NCBI RefSeq assembly: GCF_020735385.1
Contig: NZ_CP085953.1
Coordinates: 1,178,001-1,242,000, forward strand
Direction: 5' to 3'
Length of the DNA stretch: 64,000 nucleotides
Source: Granulicatella elegans
GTDB taxonomy: Bacteria; Bacillota; Bacilli; Lactobacillales; Aerococcaceae
The position numbers were made by a program, and so were the translations under genes. Positions 19,533 through 27,671 of this stretch are shown here, piece after piece (position 1 is the first letter of the stretch; every line of letters starts with the position of its first letter). A model generated the notes under the pieces. The model had not been told where the DNA came from and searched no databases. It saw nothing but the letters and a program-made list of their open reading frames with translations.

Positions 19533-20515
19533 ATGTCAAAAAATGTAAAAAAATATTATTATTGGGTTTGGTAAAGCAGGTAAAACTATCGCTGCTTACT
19601 TAGGAAAACAAGGAGAAAAAAAGTTTTAATTGAAAAATCTCCTGTAATGTACGGTGGAACAAGTATCAATGTTAGATGTATTCCAACTAAAAAATTGCAA
19701 CAGCAGCAGCTTGTAAAAAATATAGCCAAGAAGATGCAGCAAGTTATTATCAAAAATCAATTCAAGAGAAAAAAGCTTTAATTATTGCCTTAAATCAAGC
19801 AAATGTTCAAAAAGTTAATGCTGCTCCTAATGTAACAATTGTAGATGGATTCGGTCGTTTTGTAGCTGAACATACAGTTGCTGTAGATACTGCAAATGGA
19901 GTGGAAGAATATGTAGCAGATGCAGTTTTAGTAGCAACTGGTAGAAAACCAAATATCCAAGGCTTAGACTTAGAAAAAGCTGGTGTTGAATTATCTGAAC
20001 GTGGAGCAATTAAAGTAAATGAATTTTTACAAACAAATAAACCACATATCTTTGCATTAGGAGATGTAAATGGTGGACCTCAATTCACATTTATCTTATT
20101 AGATGACTTCAGAATCGTGAAAAACTTCTTAGCAGGAAATAAAGAATATTCAACTAAAGAACGTTCATTCATTCCTACTTCAACATTTATTAGTCCTACA
20201 TTATCAAGTGTTGGGTTAAATGAAAAAGCAGCGCAAGCAGCAGGTATTCCAGTGAAAGTTGCTAAGTTACCAATGGCTGGTGTTCCAAAAGTTAAAATTT
20301 TAGAAAATCAAGATGGATTCTAGAAAGTTTTAGTACAGGAACAAACAAATGAATTTGTTGGGGCAACATTATTTGCTGAAGAGTCTCATGAAGTGATTAA
20401 TATCATTGTTACTGCTATTAAAGCAAAATTATCTTATACAGCTTTACGTGACTAAATCTTCACTCACCCAACAATGGCAGAAGCCTTAAATGATATATTT
20501 GGATTAATCAAATAG
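19533..20515 (+). pseudogene. Decayed FAD-dependent disulfide oxidoreductase (RclA/Har/MerA-like)
   Basis: A class I pyridine nucleotide-disulfide oxidoreductase reading MSKNVK, then IIGFGKAGKTIAAYL, IEKSPVMYGGTSINVRCIPTK, VLVATGRKPNIQGL, IFALGDVNGGPQFT and finally THPTMAEALNDIF. It is broken by length changes in A-runs near 19548 and 19620 and near 19695, an in-frame TAG at 20321 and an in-frame TAA near 20453. The redox pair that normally reads CxxxxC is SxxxxC here: the first cysteine is gone. Family relatives reduce hypothiocyanous acid or protect from reactive chlorine, a role lost here. Clearly non-functional. Confidence 0.88.
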
Positions 20516-20525
20516 AGGAATCGAA

Positions 20526-20924
20526 ATGGGAAACGACCTTATAGTGATCATCCATTGTTTAACCTATTTATCTGTACATTATGATAGAAGATTTTCTAGT
20601 CAACAATTAGCACATCATGCATGTAGTAATCCTGTTATTAATCGAAAAGTGATGAGTTTAGCTTCTTCTAATGGGTATGTTGATGTTGTGAATGGAGTTA
20701 ATGGAGGATACAAGATTCAAGTAGATTCCAAAGATATTTTATGAGGAGATTTGTTTATTCTAGTTGGAGAGAATCAACGATTAAAAAAACAATATCAATC
20801 AACTTTAGATGAAGTATGTCTTGTGGCGAATCATATTTGTGGTGTTTTTTTTGACCTATAAGAAGAACAAATTCAAAATCAAATAGATTTTTATCAAAAA
20901 CAGAGTATACTAGATGTTGTATAA
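20526..20924 (+). pseudogene. Decayed Rrf2-type transcriptional regulator
   Basis: Starts MGNDLIVIIHCLTYLSVHYDRRFSSQQLAHH, an Rrf2 winged helix-turn-helix with recognition helix VINRKVMSLASSNGYV and wing GGYKI. A TGA stop at 20742-20744 ends the frame at about 72 codons, but the same frame continues as GDLFILVGENQRLKKQYQ and then hits another stop near 20860. An intact Rrf2 protein is about 140 residues. It lies ten bases after the decayed oxidoreductase, probably its former regulator. The 72-residue DNA-binding part could still be made. Confidence 0.7.
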
Positions 20925-20983
20925 CGGTTACAAAAAAGTCTGAACAAGTCGAAGTTTAGAATGAACTTTAAGGAGTGAGTTTA

Positions 20984-21253
20984 ATGGAATTTGTAAAAGA
21001 AGAAAATGCATTTAGACATTATAATGCTGTGGGTGAAGTGGATGCTGAAATTACTTTTCAAGTTGAAAAATATGTATTGATTGCTGATCATACTTTTGTA
21101 GATCCGATTTATAGAGGGCAAGGAATTGGAAAATTATTAGTCGATAAATTAGCGGATTATGCAAGGGAAAATCAGAAGAAAATCCATCCAACGTGTTCAT
21201 ATGTCGTTAATTTATTTAAAAAATATGATGAATATACCGATGTAAAAATATAA
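20984..21253 (+). CDS. GNAT-like N-acetyltransferase (YjdJ type)
   Basis: An 89-residue short acetyltransferase of the GCN5-related fold. The acetyl-CoA loop PIYRGQGIGKLLVDKLADYAREN (in part) is at about 45-66, followed by HPTCSYVVNLFKKYDEY, a signature of the small YjdJ-like subgroup. AAGGAG eight bases before ATG 20984 sets the start; an upstream GTG at 20975 lies inside the ribosome site. Substrate unknown. Confidence 0.82.
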   Translation: MEFVKEENAFRHYNAVGEVDAEITFQVEKYVLIADHTFVDPIYRGQGIGKLLVDKLADYARENQKKIHPTCSYVVNLFKKYDEYTDVKI

Positions 21254-21398
21254 AAAGTTAAATTTCATAAAAAATCACAAAAAATTCATATTTTACCTTT
21301 ATAATACATGCATACCCAATAAAACACCTAAGGTTTACTTCTCCAAAATAAAAAATGAACTCCCAACATTTTTTATTAGTAAACCCTCCTAACCTTTT

Positions 21399-21428
21399 CC
21401 CGTTGTTAGAAATAGCAACGGGTTTTTT
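21399..21428 (+). terminator. Terminator after the acetyltransferase gene
   Basis: CCCGTTGTT pairs with AGCAACGGG and is followed by six T. A weaker stem AAAAAATG/CATTTTTT lies about 50 bases earlier. Confidence 0.85.
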
Positions 21429-21531
21429 GGTTTTATAATTTCTTACAGAATGATTAAATTTTTATCATAAGTGTTGGAAGTTTTGAAAAGAAATAGTATA
21501 GTTAATTATTATGGAAGAAAAAGGAGAATTT

Positions 21532-22140
21532 ATGGCAAATCATTATTATACAAAAAATCCAGATAGCATTAGCCAACAAAAACATTGGACATATCGCTTA
21601 AAAGGAAACACTCTTTCTTTTACAAGTGATAATGGAGTTTTTTCAAAACATACTGTTGATTTTGGAAGTGAATTATTAGTTGAGTCTTATGATATTCCTG
21701 AACAGTTTCAAAAAGCAAGTTTATTGGATATTGGCTGTGGTTATGGGACAATGGGGCTAGCTTATGGAAAAGCTTATCCTGAATTATCCATTGAGATGAT
21801 AGATGTGAATGAACGTGCTTTATTATTAGCAAAGGAAAATGCTGAGAAAAATGGAATTCATAATGTGGATATACATGAAAGTAATTTATATGATGCTGTA
21901 AAAAAATCTCAATATGAAATCATTATTAGTAATCCACCGATTCGTGCTGGAAAAACAGTTGTTCATACTATTTTAGAAAAAGCATATGATTATTTATCTA
22001 AAAATGGGCAATTAGTCATTGTGATTCAAAAGAAACAAGGAGCTCCAAGTGCTCAAAAGAAAATGGAAGAAGTATTTGGTAACTGTGAAAGAATTCAATG
22101 GGATAAAGGATATTGGATTTTAGTAAGTACAAAAGTTTAA
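21532..22140 (+). CDS. RsmC/YbxB-like SAM methyltransferase
   Basis: A 202-residue class I methyltransferase of the small RsmC-like (YbxB) group, likely modifying rRNA guanine N2. It has motif I LLDIGCGYGTMGLAYG (about 64-79), IEMIDVNERAL, and the N-methyltransferase signature IISNPPIRAG (about 131-140), an NPP[FYW]-type catalytic motif with Ile in the fourth place. AAAGGAG eight bases before ATG 21532 sets the start. The sortase gene follows with an 11-base gap. Confidence 0.82.
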   Translation: MANHYYTKNPDSISQQKHWTYRLKGNTLSFTSDNGVFSKHTVDFGSELLVESYDIPEQFQKASLLDIGCGYGTMGLAYGKAYPELSIEMIDVNERALLLAKENAEKNGIHNVDIHESNLYDAVKKSQYEIIISNPPIRAGKTVVHTILEKAYDYLSKNGQLVIVIQKKQGAPSAQKKMEEVFGNCERIQWDKGYWILVSTKV

Positions 22141-22151
22141 AGGAGAATATT

Positions 22152-22895
22152 ATGACAAGAAGAGAAAAGATGAAAAAGAAAAAAAGAAAGAAAGGCTTTA
22201 ATTGGAGAATATGGGTGGCCGGACTATTATTCATTATTGCAGGATTGCTATTTGCTGCTGGACCGATTCGTTCTTATATGCTAGCACAATTCCAACAAGA
22301 GCATACGCAACAATTAAGTAAGGTTACCGCAGCCGAAGTAAAAGAAAATGAAACTCAAGATGCAGAGTTTGATTTTTCAACGGTTGAGCCTTTAGATTTA
22401 CAATCAGTGCTTAAAGCGAAGATGGATACGTCTAAGTTTTTAACTTTAGGAGCAATTGCTGTTCCAAGTGTGAAATTAAATTTACCAATTTATAAAGGAA
22501 TTTCTAATCCAGTGTTATTAGCGGGAGCTGGAACAATGAAACCAACTCAAAAAATGGGGGAAGGAAATTATGCATTAGCGAGTCATCACTATTTTTCAGA
22601 TGAAAAATTATTATTTTCACCATTAATTAAATTAAAAGTTGGCGATAAAATCTATTTAACAGATATGGAATATGTCTATGAATACGAAACTACAAGTATC
22701 GATTTAGTGGAAGCTTATCAAGTTGAAGTGATTTATGATGTACCAGGAAAAACAGAGATTACTTTAATTACATGTGATGATTTACAAGCTTCTCGTCGTT
22801 ACAGCTTTAAAGGAAAATTCGTTTCAAAAACACCAATTAGTGATGTCACTGAAGATGTAAAACAAGCATTTAATATTGATTTTACAACGTTATAA
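22152..22895 (+). CDS. srtA: Class A sortase
   Basis: A 247-residue membrane-anchored transpeptidase that cuts LPxTG-type surface proteins and joins them to cell wall precursors. A very basic N-terminus (TRREKMKKKKRKKGF) precedes one membrane segment (about 19-38). The catalytic triad is visible: His in LASHHYF (about 142), Cys in LITCDD (about 208), Arg in ASRRYSF (about 216). Ribosome site AAAGGAG precedes ATG. Downstream of the methyltransferase and upstream of the LacI-type gene, all apparently one unit. No LPxTG substrate occurs in this window. Confidence 0.93.
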   Translation: MTRREKMKKKKRKKGFNWRIWVAGLLFIIAGLLFAAGPIRSYMLAQFQQEHTQQLSKVTAAEVKENETQDAEFDFSTVEPLDLQSVLKAKMDTSKFLTLGAIAVPSVKLNLPIYKGISNPVLLAGAGTMKPTQKMGEGNYALASHHYFSDEKLLFSPLIKLKVGDKIYLTDMEYVYEYETTSIDLVEAYQVEVIYDVPGKTEITLITCDDLQASRRYSFKGKFVSKTPISDVTEDVKQAFNIDFTTL

Positions 22896-22910
22896 AGGCA
22901 GGTGGAGTAA

Positions 22911-23897
22911 TTGGCAACTATTCAAGATATTGCGAAAAAAGCTGGTGTAACGAAAAGTACCGTTTCAAGATATTTAAATGGTGGATCGATTAGTTTAGAA
23001 ACAGCGCAAAAAATTGAAAAAGTTATTAAAGAAGAAAATTATACGCCAAGCCCATTTGCTCGAAGCTTAAAAGCGAAATTAAGTTCCATGATTGGTGTGA
23101 TTGTACCAAGAGTAGATTCAGCTGCTACTGCTCAGACATTAATGGGGATTGATGAAGTTGTTGAAGAATTAAACTATGAATTTATTATGAATAATGCCAG
23201 ACAAGATAGTAAAAGAGAAATTAAAGCTATTGAAACTTTTGCTCGAAATAAAGTTGCCGGTATTATCTTGATTGCAACAGAGATAACTTCAGCACATATT
23301 ACAGCAATTAAAAATTGTCCAGTCCCCGTTGTAATAGTTGGACAAGAATATGATGAAATTCATAGCGTAGTTCACGATGACTATGCAGCAGGGTTTGAGT
23401 TAGTTAAAAATCTTGCAGAATTAGGTTATCATGAATTAACTTATGTAGGAGTTTCGAAACGAGATTATGCAGTTGGAGTTGTTCGAAAAGAAGGGATTTT
23501 TTCAGGAGCAAAAGCTCATCAATTTGAAAAAATTGAACAGTTAGAAGGAGATTTCTCATCTCAAAAAGCATTGACCATCGGGATGGATTTATTTAAAGAT
23601 CAAACACATTCTTTAGTCATTGCAGCAACCGATAAGATTGCAGTAGCTTTAATGAAAGCCGCTCAACAGTGTGGTAGAAAAATACCTGAGGAAGTTGCGA
23701 TTGCGGGATTTGGTGGATATGAAATTGGTCAATTTATGAATCCAACATTAACAACGGTTGAATATCAGTTTAAAGAAGCTGGAAGAGTCTCCATGAAAGT
23801 TTTAGAAAAATTAATTCGAAACATTCCTTGCGAGATAAAAACGACGATTCCAGTTCATGTAAAACTAGGAGAAAGTACAAAAAAAGCTAGAAATTAG
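22911..23897 (+). CDS. LacI-family transcriptional regulator
   Basis: A 328-residue regulator. The N-terminal helix-turn-helix TIQDIAKKAGVTKSTVSRYLN (split: residues 3-22) with hinge region SPFARSLKAKLS recognises DNA, and the rest is a periplasmic-binding-like effector domain (IGVIVPRV to LTTVEY). It resembles sucrose-type ScrR regulators, but no sugar genes lie nearby, so the effector is open. Start is TTG with AGGTGGAG ahead. Its last codons lie inside a bidirectional terminator shared with the convergent transporter gene. Confidence 0.85.
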   Translation: MATIQDIAKKAGVTKSTVSRYLNGGSISLETAQKIEKVIKEENYTPSPFARSLKAKLSSMIGVIVPRVDSAATAQTLMGIDEVVEELNYEFIMNNARQDSKREIKAIETFARNKVAGIILIATEITSAHITAIKNCPVPVVIVGQEYDEIHSVVHDDYAAGFELVKNLAELGYHELTYVGVSKRDYAVGVVRKEGIFSGAKAHQFEKIEQLEGDFSSQKALTIGMDLFKDQTHSLVIAATDKIAVALMKAAQQCGRKIPEEVAIAGFGGYEIGQFMNPTLTTVEYQFKEAGRVSMKVLEKLIRNIPCEIKTTIPVHVKLGESTKKARN

Positions 23898-23926
23898 GAA
23901 AACACCTAATTTCTAGCTTTTTTATA
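23878..23926. terminator. Bidirectional terminator shared by two convergent genes
   Basis: AAAAAAGCTAGAAATTAGG pairs with its mirror image across a six-base loop, with A-run and T-run at either end. The stem covers the last codons and stop of both the LacI-type gene and the transporter gene. Confidence 0.92.
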
Positions 23927-24784
23927 AGGTTCAACATGAATATCTATGAAATTGATTCCGAAGTGTTCAGCGAGCTCTGTTTCGATTTCTTCTGTTATTT
24001 CATGACTTCTCCAAACGGTTAAATTAGGATCCATACAAACAGTTAAATCTAAATAAATATTAGAACCATATCGTCTAGCTTTCATTTCTTCAATACTTTT
24101 AACTTCTGGGTGAGAGAGTATGAGAGGTTTATATTCTTTCATTTCTTCTGTTTCAAATCCGTCCGTTAATTGGAAGGTACTTTCACTGAAAACATCATAA
24201 GCAGTTTTTAAAATCATCATTCCGACAATAAAAGCCATCACTCCATCTAACCATGAGAGTCCTAAAATTGCTGTGAAAATGGCAATAGAAGTAGAAATAC
24301 TTGTTAAGGCATCACTATAATTATCCTTTGCTGCTGCTTTTAGCCCGATAGAATTTATTTTTTTAGCTAGTGAATCGTTAAAACGATAAACTCCGTACAT
24401 CATTATACCAGAAATAAATCCTACTAAAGCAGTAATGAGTGATGGGAGTTCTGGAGTTGGATTCATAATAGTAGTCCAAGAGTTTCTAATAACTTCTATT
24501 CCAATGATACACATAATAAAAGAAGTAATGAGGCTTGCAAGAGTTTCAAATTTCCAATGTCCATAGGGGTGATTTTTATCGGCAGGTTTTTGTGAAATTT
24601 TTAAACCTATAAATACTAAAATGGAAGATAAAACATCTGTTAAATTATTTAAGCCATCTGCAAAGAGTGCTTGAGAGAAAAATAATTTTCCAAATAGTAA
24701 TTTGCTACTTGAAAGAATGATGTAAGTGATAATACTTAGAATTGCACCTTTTTCAGCTTGTTTTAAACGTTGAGTAGCGTTCAT
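23906..24784 (-). CDS. Cation diffusion facilitator transporter
   Basis: A 292-residue CDF-family metal/proton antiporter of the cytoplasmic membrane. It has an N-terminal six-helix domain with LFADGLNNLTDVLSS (about 40-54) and DNYSDALTS (about 153-161) supplying metal ligands, the spacing HPYGHWKFE typical of the family, and a C-terminal cytosolic ferredoxin-like domain ending in EHFGINFIDIHVEPY. Substrate likely Zn, Mn, Fe or Cd; it cannot be told from sequence alone. It converges on the LacI-type gene with a shared terminator. Confidence 0.9.
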   Translation of the reverse strand: MNATQRLKQAEKGAILSIITYIILSSSKLLFGKLFFSQALFADGLNNLTDVLSSILVFIGLKISQKPADKNHPYGHWKFETLASLITSFIMCIIGIEVIRNSWTTIMNPTPELPSLITALVGFISGIMMYGVYRFNDSLAKKINSIGLKAAAKDNYSDALTSISTSIAIFTAILGLSWLDGVMAFIVGMMILKTAYDVFSESTFQLTDGFETEEMKEYKPLILSHPEVKSIEEMKARRYGSNIYLDLTVCMDPNLTVWRSHEITEEIETELAEHFGINFIDIHVEPYKKARN

Positions 24785-24979
24785 TTCATTTCCTCGATTC
24801 TGTAAAATTTATTATAAAATTATAACAAAAAAAGACTGAAAATAAAAAGAAAATGCTATGAAGGTAATTTTATTTGAAAATATGTATGAAAATGACATAA
24901 TAAATCTCTTTTTTTGACTATCTCTTGAGGAATTCTTTTGGTATAATAAAAACAATTGAAACGAAAGAGAGTGAAGTAA

Positions 24980-25426
24980 ATGGCAACAGCATTAATTGTA
25001 TATGCTAGTTTAACAGGAAACACAGAAGAAATTGCAGATATTTTAGCAGAATCATTAGAAGAACAAGGAGTAGAAGTAGATATTAAAGAATGTACTTCTG
25101 CTACAGCTGATGAATTTCATGACTATGATATTTGTGTAGTCGCAACTTACACTTATGGTACAGATGGTGATTTACCAGATGAAATCGTTGATTTTTATGA
25201 AGAATTAGAAGAAGAAGATTTATCAGGAAAAATATATGGAGCATTAGGTTCTGGAGATACTTTCTATGATAAATTCTGTCAATCAGTATTAGATTTTGAT
25301 GAACAATTTGCTAAAACTGGTGCGACAAAAGGTGCAGAAAATGTATTAGTTGATTTAAATGCAGAAGAAGAAGATGTGAAAAATATCGAAGCTTTTGCGA
25401 AAAGTTTAGTAGAAAAATTAGGATAG
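24980..25426 (+). CDS. Flavodoxin
   Basis: A 148-residue FMN-binding electron carrier. The phosphate-binding loop YASLTGNTEEIA (about 8-19), the acidic TYTYGTDGDLPDE (about 54-66) and LGSGDTFYDKFCQSV (about 88-102) match flavodoxins. An extended -10 TGGTATAAT (24939-24947) lies upstream; AAAGAGAGTGAAG is a modest ribosome site. It has its own terminator, so it is a single gene. Electron partners are not in the window. Confidence 0.92.
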   Translation: MATALIVYASLTGNTEEIADILAESLEEQGVEVDIKECTSATADEFHDYDICVVATYTYGTDGDLPDEIVDFYEELEEEDLSGKIYGALGSGDTFYDKFCQSVLDFDEQFAKTGATKGAENVLVDLNAEEEDVKNIEAFAKSLVEKLG

Positions 25427-25435
25427 AAGAGAAGG

Positions 25436-25462
25436 TAACAGTTTGGAAATAAACTGTTACTT
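25436..25462 (+). terminator. Terminator after flavodoxin
   Basis: GTAACAGTTT-GGAAAT-AAACTGTTAC followed by TTTTATTT. It lies just before the ribosome site of the next short gene, so that gene may depend on read-through. Confidence 0.82.
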
Positions 25463-25481
25463 TTATTTATGGAGAAAAAAG

Positions 25482-25712
25482 ATGTATCAAACAATTGAAG
25501 GGATTGCGGAATATTTAGAAGTAGATATTGCGTATGTATTATATTTAATTCGTGAAAAGCAAATTTCTACGATTACAGTGGATGATGAAGTCCTCATTAA
25601 TCGATCTCAATTTGATTTTTTTATGAAGCAACGTCAAAAAATGATTGAAGAATACCAAAAATACTTAGATGAACCGATTCCAGAAGATATTGATATTAAG
25701 GATGAGGATTAA
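25482..25712 (+). CDS. Excisionase-like small DNA-binding protein
   Basis: A 76-residue protein resembling the MerR/excisionase-type helix-turn-helix: TIEGIAEYLEVDIAYVLYLIREKQI is a helix-turn-helix with the usual wing TITVDDEVLINRSQFDFF. A very acidic tail follows. GGAG lies about eight bases ahead of ATG. An in-frame upstream TTG at 25443 falls within the flavodoxin terminator and is unlikely. No phage genes are nearby, so it is probably a housekeeping regulator or orphan. Function unknown. Confidence 0.6.
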   Translation: MYQTIEGIAEYLEVDIAYVLYLIREKQISTITVDDEVLINRSQFDFFMKQRQKMIEEYQKYLDEPIPEDIDIKDED

Positions 25713-25744
25713 AAAAAGGTTGCCAAGACAGGCAACCTTTTTTG
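25711..25744. terminator. Bidirectional terminator
   Basis: AAAAAAGGTTGCC-AAGACA-GGCAACCTTTTTT between a plus-strand and a minus-strand gene end. Confidence 0.88.
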
Positions 25745-25753
25745 ATGTATTCA

Positions 25754-27247
25754 TTATTTTAAGTAAGCAGCAGCTTGTGCTCCAGCTTGACGTCCAAAGA
25801 TGATGATGTCAGCTACAGCGTTACCACCGATACGGTTAGCACCGTGAACTCCACCAGTTACTTCACCAGCAGCGTATAATCCATTGATAACTGAACCGTC
25901 TTCTTTTAATACTTGAGCGTTTGTATTAATTTTCAAACCACCCATTGTGTGGTGAATACCAGGTGCGATTTTGATTGCGTGGAATGGACCAGTTGTTAAG
26001 TCGTGATCCATAGCAGTTGAACGACCAAATTCGCCATCTTTTTTATCAGCAACAGCTTTGTTCCAAGCTTCTAAAGTTGCTTTTAAGTTTTCAGCAGGTA
26101 CACCAATTTCTTTTGCTAAGCCTTCTAATGTATCAGCAGTTTTTACTAACCCACGTTTTTGATAGAATTTAACAGCTTTAGCACGATCTGTTAATGCATT
26201 ATCTAAAATTAAGTATGCATATTTTTCTGGTAATCCGATAATTGCTTGAGATACTTTATCACGAGTTTCCATTTCATTGAAGAAACGTTTACCATCTTGG
26301 TTAACAAGGATTGCACCTTCACCACGAACTGATTCAGAAATTAATGTTGAAGTTGTTTGTTCAACAGTAGGGTGGATTTGGATTTCTCCCATATCTACAG
26401 TTGCAGCACCGATTTCTTTGGCTAATACAACACCGTCACCAGTTGAACCTTTTTGGTTTGTTGTTACAAATCCGTTTAATTCAGGTTTGTATTCAGTAAC
26501 CATTTCCATATTTGCGCCGAAACCACCAGTTGTTAAAACAACAGCGTTTGAAGCAATTGTTTTTTCATTTCCGTCGATCGTTACTGTAACGCCAGTTACT
26601 TTACCATCTTTTTCATTTACTTTGTTTACAACTGCGTTTACAAATACTGGAATTTCACGTTCTGATGCATTACGTAATAATCCAGCTACTAAATATTCAC
26701 CAACAGCTGAACCGTCTGCAGGACGGTGAGTACGTTTTTCACTCATACCACCAGTTGTTGTTAAGTTACTTAATGTAATTCCCATAGAATCTAACCAATC
26801 AATAGCAGAAGCAGAGTTATCTACTAAGAAGTGTAATAATTCAGGATTGTTTGTTCCGTGTCCACCTTTTAAAGACTCTGCATAGAATTTATCGTTTGAA
26901 TCTTTAATTCCATTTGCTTCTTGGAATTTAGTTTGAGAGGCATTCATCCCTGCAGAAGATTTAGTTGTGTTTCCTCCTGCTGTTGCCATTTTTTCTAAAA
27001 TAACTGGGTTTTTACCAGCTTCTTTAGCTTGGATAGCTGCTGATAAACCAGCACCACCAGAACCAACGATTACAACATCATAGCTGTCTTTTAATGTTGA
27101 AGGATCTGCATATTTTTGAGCAGATGCACTTGCAACAGCTTCTGTTTTAGTTGTCTCCTTTGTTGTTTTTGTAGTACTACTATTTCCGCAAGCAGATAAT
27201 AATAGCACTGAGGCGAAGGCTAAACTAGCCATAAGACTTTTCTTCAT
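25754..27247 (-). CDS. Lipoprotein fumarate reductase-like flavoprotein
   Basis: A 497-residue FAD_binding_2 family flavoprotein with a lipoprotein signal peptide (LLLSAC, Cys20), so it acts outside the membrane. After a Ser/Thr-rich linker comes the FAD motif DVVIVGSGGAGLSAAIQAKE (about 60-79). Residues typical of fumarate reductases are conserved: IQIHPTVE, GAILVNQDGKRFFNE, HHTMGGL and GGVHGANRIGGNA. Many extracellular relatives carry an FMN-binding domain; here the flavoprotein domain starts straight after the linker and none is visible. Divergent from trpXYZ. The acceptor could be fumarate or a related enoate such as urocanate. Confidence 0.85.
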   Translation of the reverse strand: MKKSLMASLAFASVLLLSACGNSSTTKTTKETTKTEAVASASAQKYADPSTLKDSYDVVIVGSGGAGLSAAIQAKEAGKNPVILEKMATAGGNTTKSSAGMNASQTKFQEANGIKDSNDKFYAESLKGGHGTNNPELLHFLVDNSASAIDWLDSMGITLSNLTTTGGMSEKRTHRPADGSAVGEYLVAGLLRNASEREIPVFVNAVVNKVNEKDGKVTGVTVTIDGNEKTIASNAVVLTTGGFGANMEMVTEYKPELNGFVTTNQKGSTGDGVVLAKEIGAATVDMGEIQIHPTVEQTTSTLISESVRGEGAILVNQDGKRFFNEMETRDKVSQAIIGLPEKYAYLILDNALTDRAKAVKFYQKRGLVKTADTLEGLAKEIGVPAENLKATLEAWNKAVADKKDGEFGRSTAMDHDLTTGPFHAIKIAPGIHHTMGGLKINTNAQVLKEDGSVINGLYAAGEVTGGVHGANRIGGNAVADIIIFGRQAGAQAAAYLK

Positions 27248-27369
27248 CTCTATTCTCCTTTTTTGTGAATAATTTTTTTTGCCTTAAATATCCTAACATA
27301 AATTTCATTAATTTTCAATATGTTACAAAATTGTTACAAAATAGTGATGAGAAAAATATAAAAAAGTTG

Positions 27370-27398
27370 TTGACAATTGATTTGAATCAGCGCATAAT
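27370..27398 (+). promoter_or_regulatory. Promoter of the trpXYZ leader
   Basis: TTGACA (27370-27375), 17-bp spacer, CATAAT (27393-27398). Transcription would start near 27405, giving a leader of about 265 nt before trpX. Confidence 0.8.
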
Positions 27399-27428
27399 AA
27401 CGACATCAAACGAAAAGGAGTTAGGAAC

Positions 27429-27479
27429 ATGAACCAAGTATTCGTATTACAATTAAATACTCGTTGGCAAAGCCACTAG
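27429..27479 (+). CDS. Trp-containing leader peptide of trpXYZ
   Basis: A 16-codon frame, MNQVFVLQLNTRWQSH, with AAGGAG nine bases before its ATG and a strong promoter upstream. The single Trp codon (27465-27467) lies four codons from the stop. It precedes an array of alternative hairpins ending in a terminator ahead of a tryptophan transporter, which is the layout of amino-acid attenuation. The peptide itself need have no function other than translation. Confidence 0.72.
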   Translation: MNQVFVLQLNTRWQSH

Positions 27480-27483
27480 ATAC

Positions 27484-27622
27484 AGGTTGTTCTTAACGTA
27501 CATTTTGTACATATAGATACAACCTTCATTGACGTGAAATTGTATCTATGTGGCAAACTATAACTATGAACGAACTCGACCACGTAGATTCTTATCAAAA
27601 TGAACCTACGTGGTCTTTTTGT
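27484..27622 (+). promoter_or_regulatory. Five-segment transcription attenuator of trpXYZ
   Basis: Segments: 1, AGGTTGT (27484-27490); 2, ATAGATACAACCT (27513-27525); 3, TTGTATCTATGTGG (27540-27553); 4, GACCACGTAGATTC (27578-27591); 5, GAACCTACGTGGTC (27602-27615), then TTTTTGT. Pairings: 1 with 2 (7 bp); 2 with 3 (10 bp); 3 with 4 (10 bp, one G-U); 4 with 5 (terminator). A ribosome stalled at the Trp codon leaves segment 1 free, giving 1:2 and 3:4 and read-through. A ribosome at the leader stop would cover segment 1, giving 2:3 and 4:5 and termination. Mechanism is inferred; the complementarities are direct. Confidence 0.72.
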
Positions 27623-27671
27623 ATTTATCGAGTTCACTCAAACTGATTTAGTTATATTGGAGGAATTTATT

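Noticed and set aside
27480-27622. T-box riboswitch for tryptophan
   Set aside because: No conserved T-box bulge sequence or specifier loop could be found; the short Trp-containing frame and segment pairing explain the region better.
27600-27671. Longer start for trpX at 27600
   Set aside because: It would begin within the right arm of the attenuator terminator; ATG 27672 has a strong ribosome site and a normal membrane anchor.
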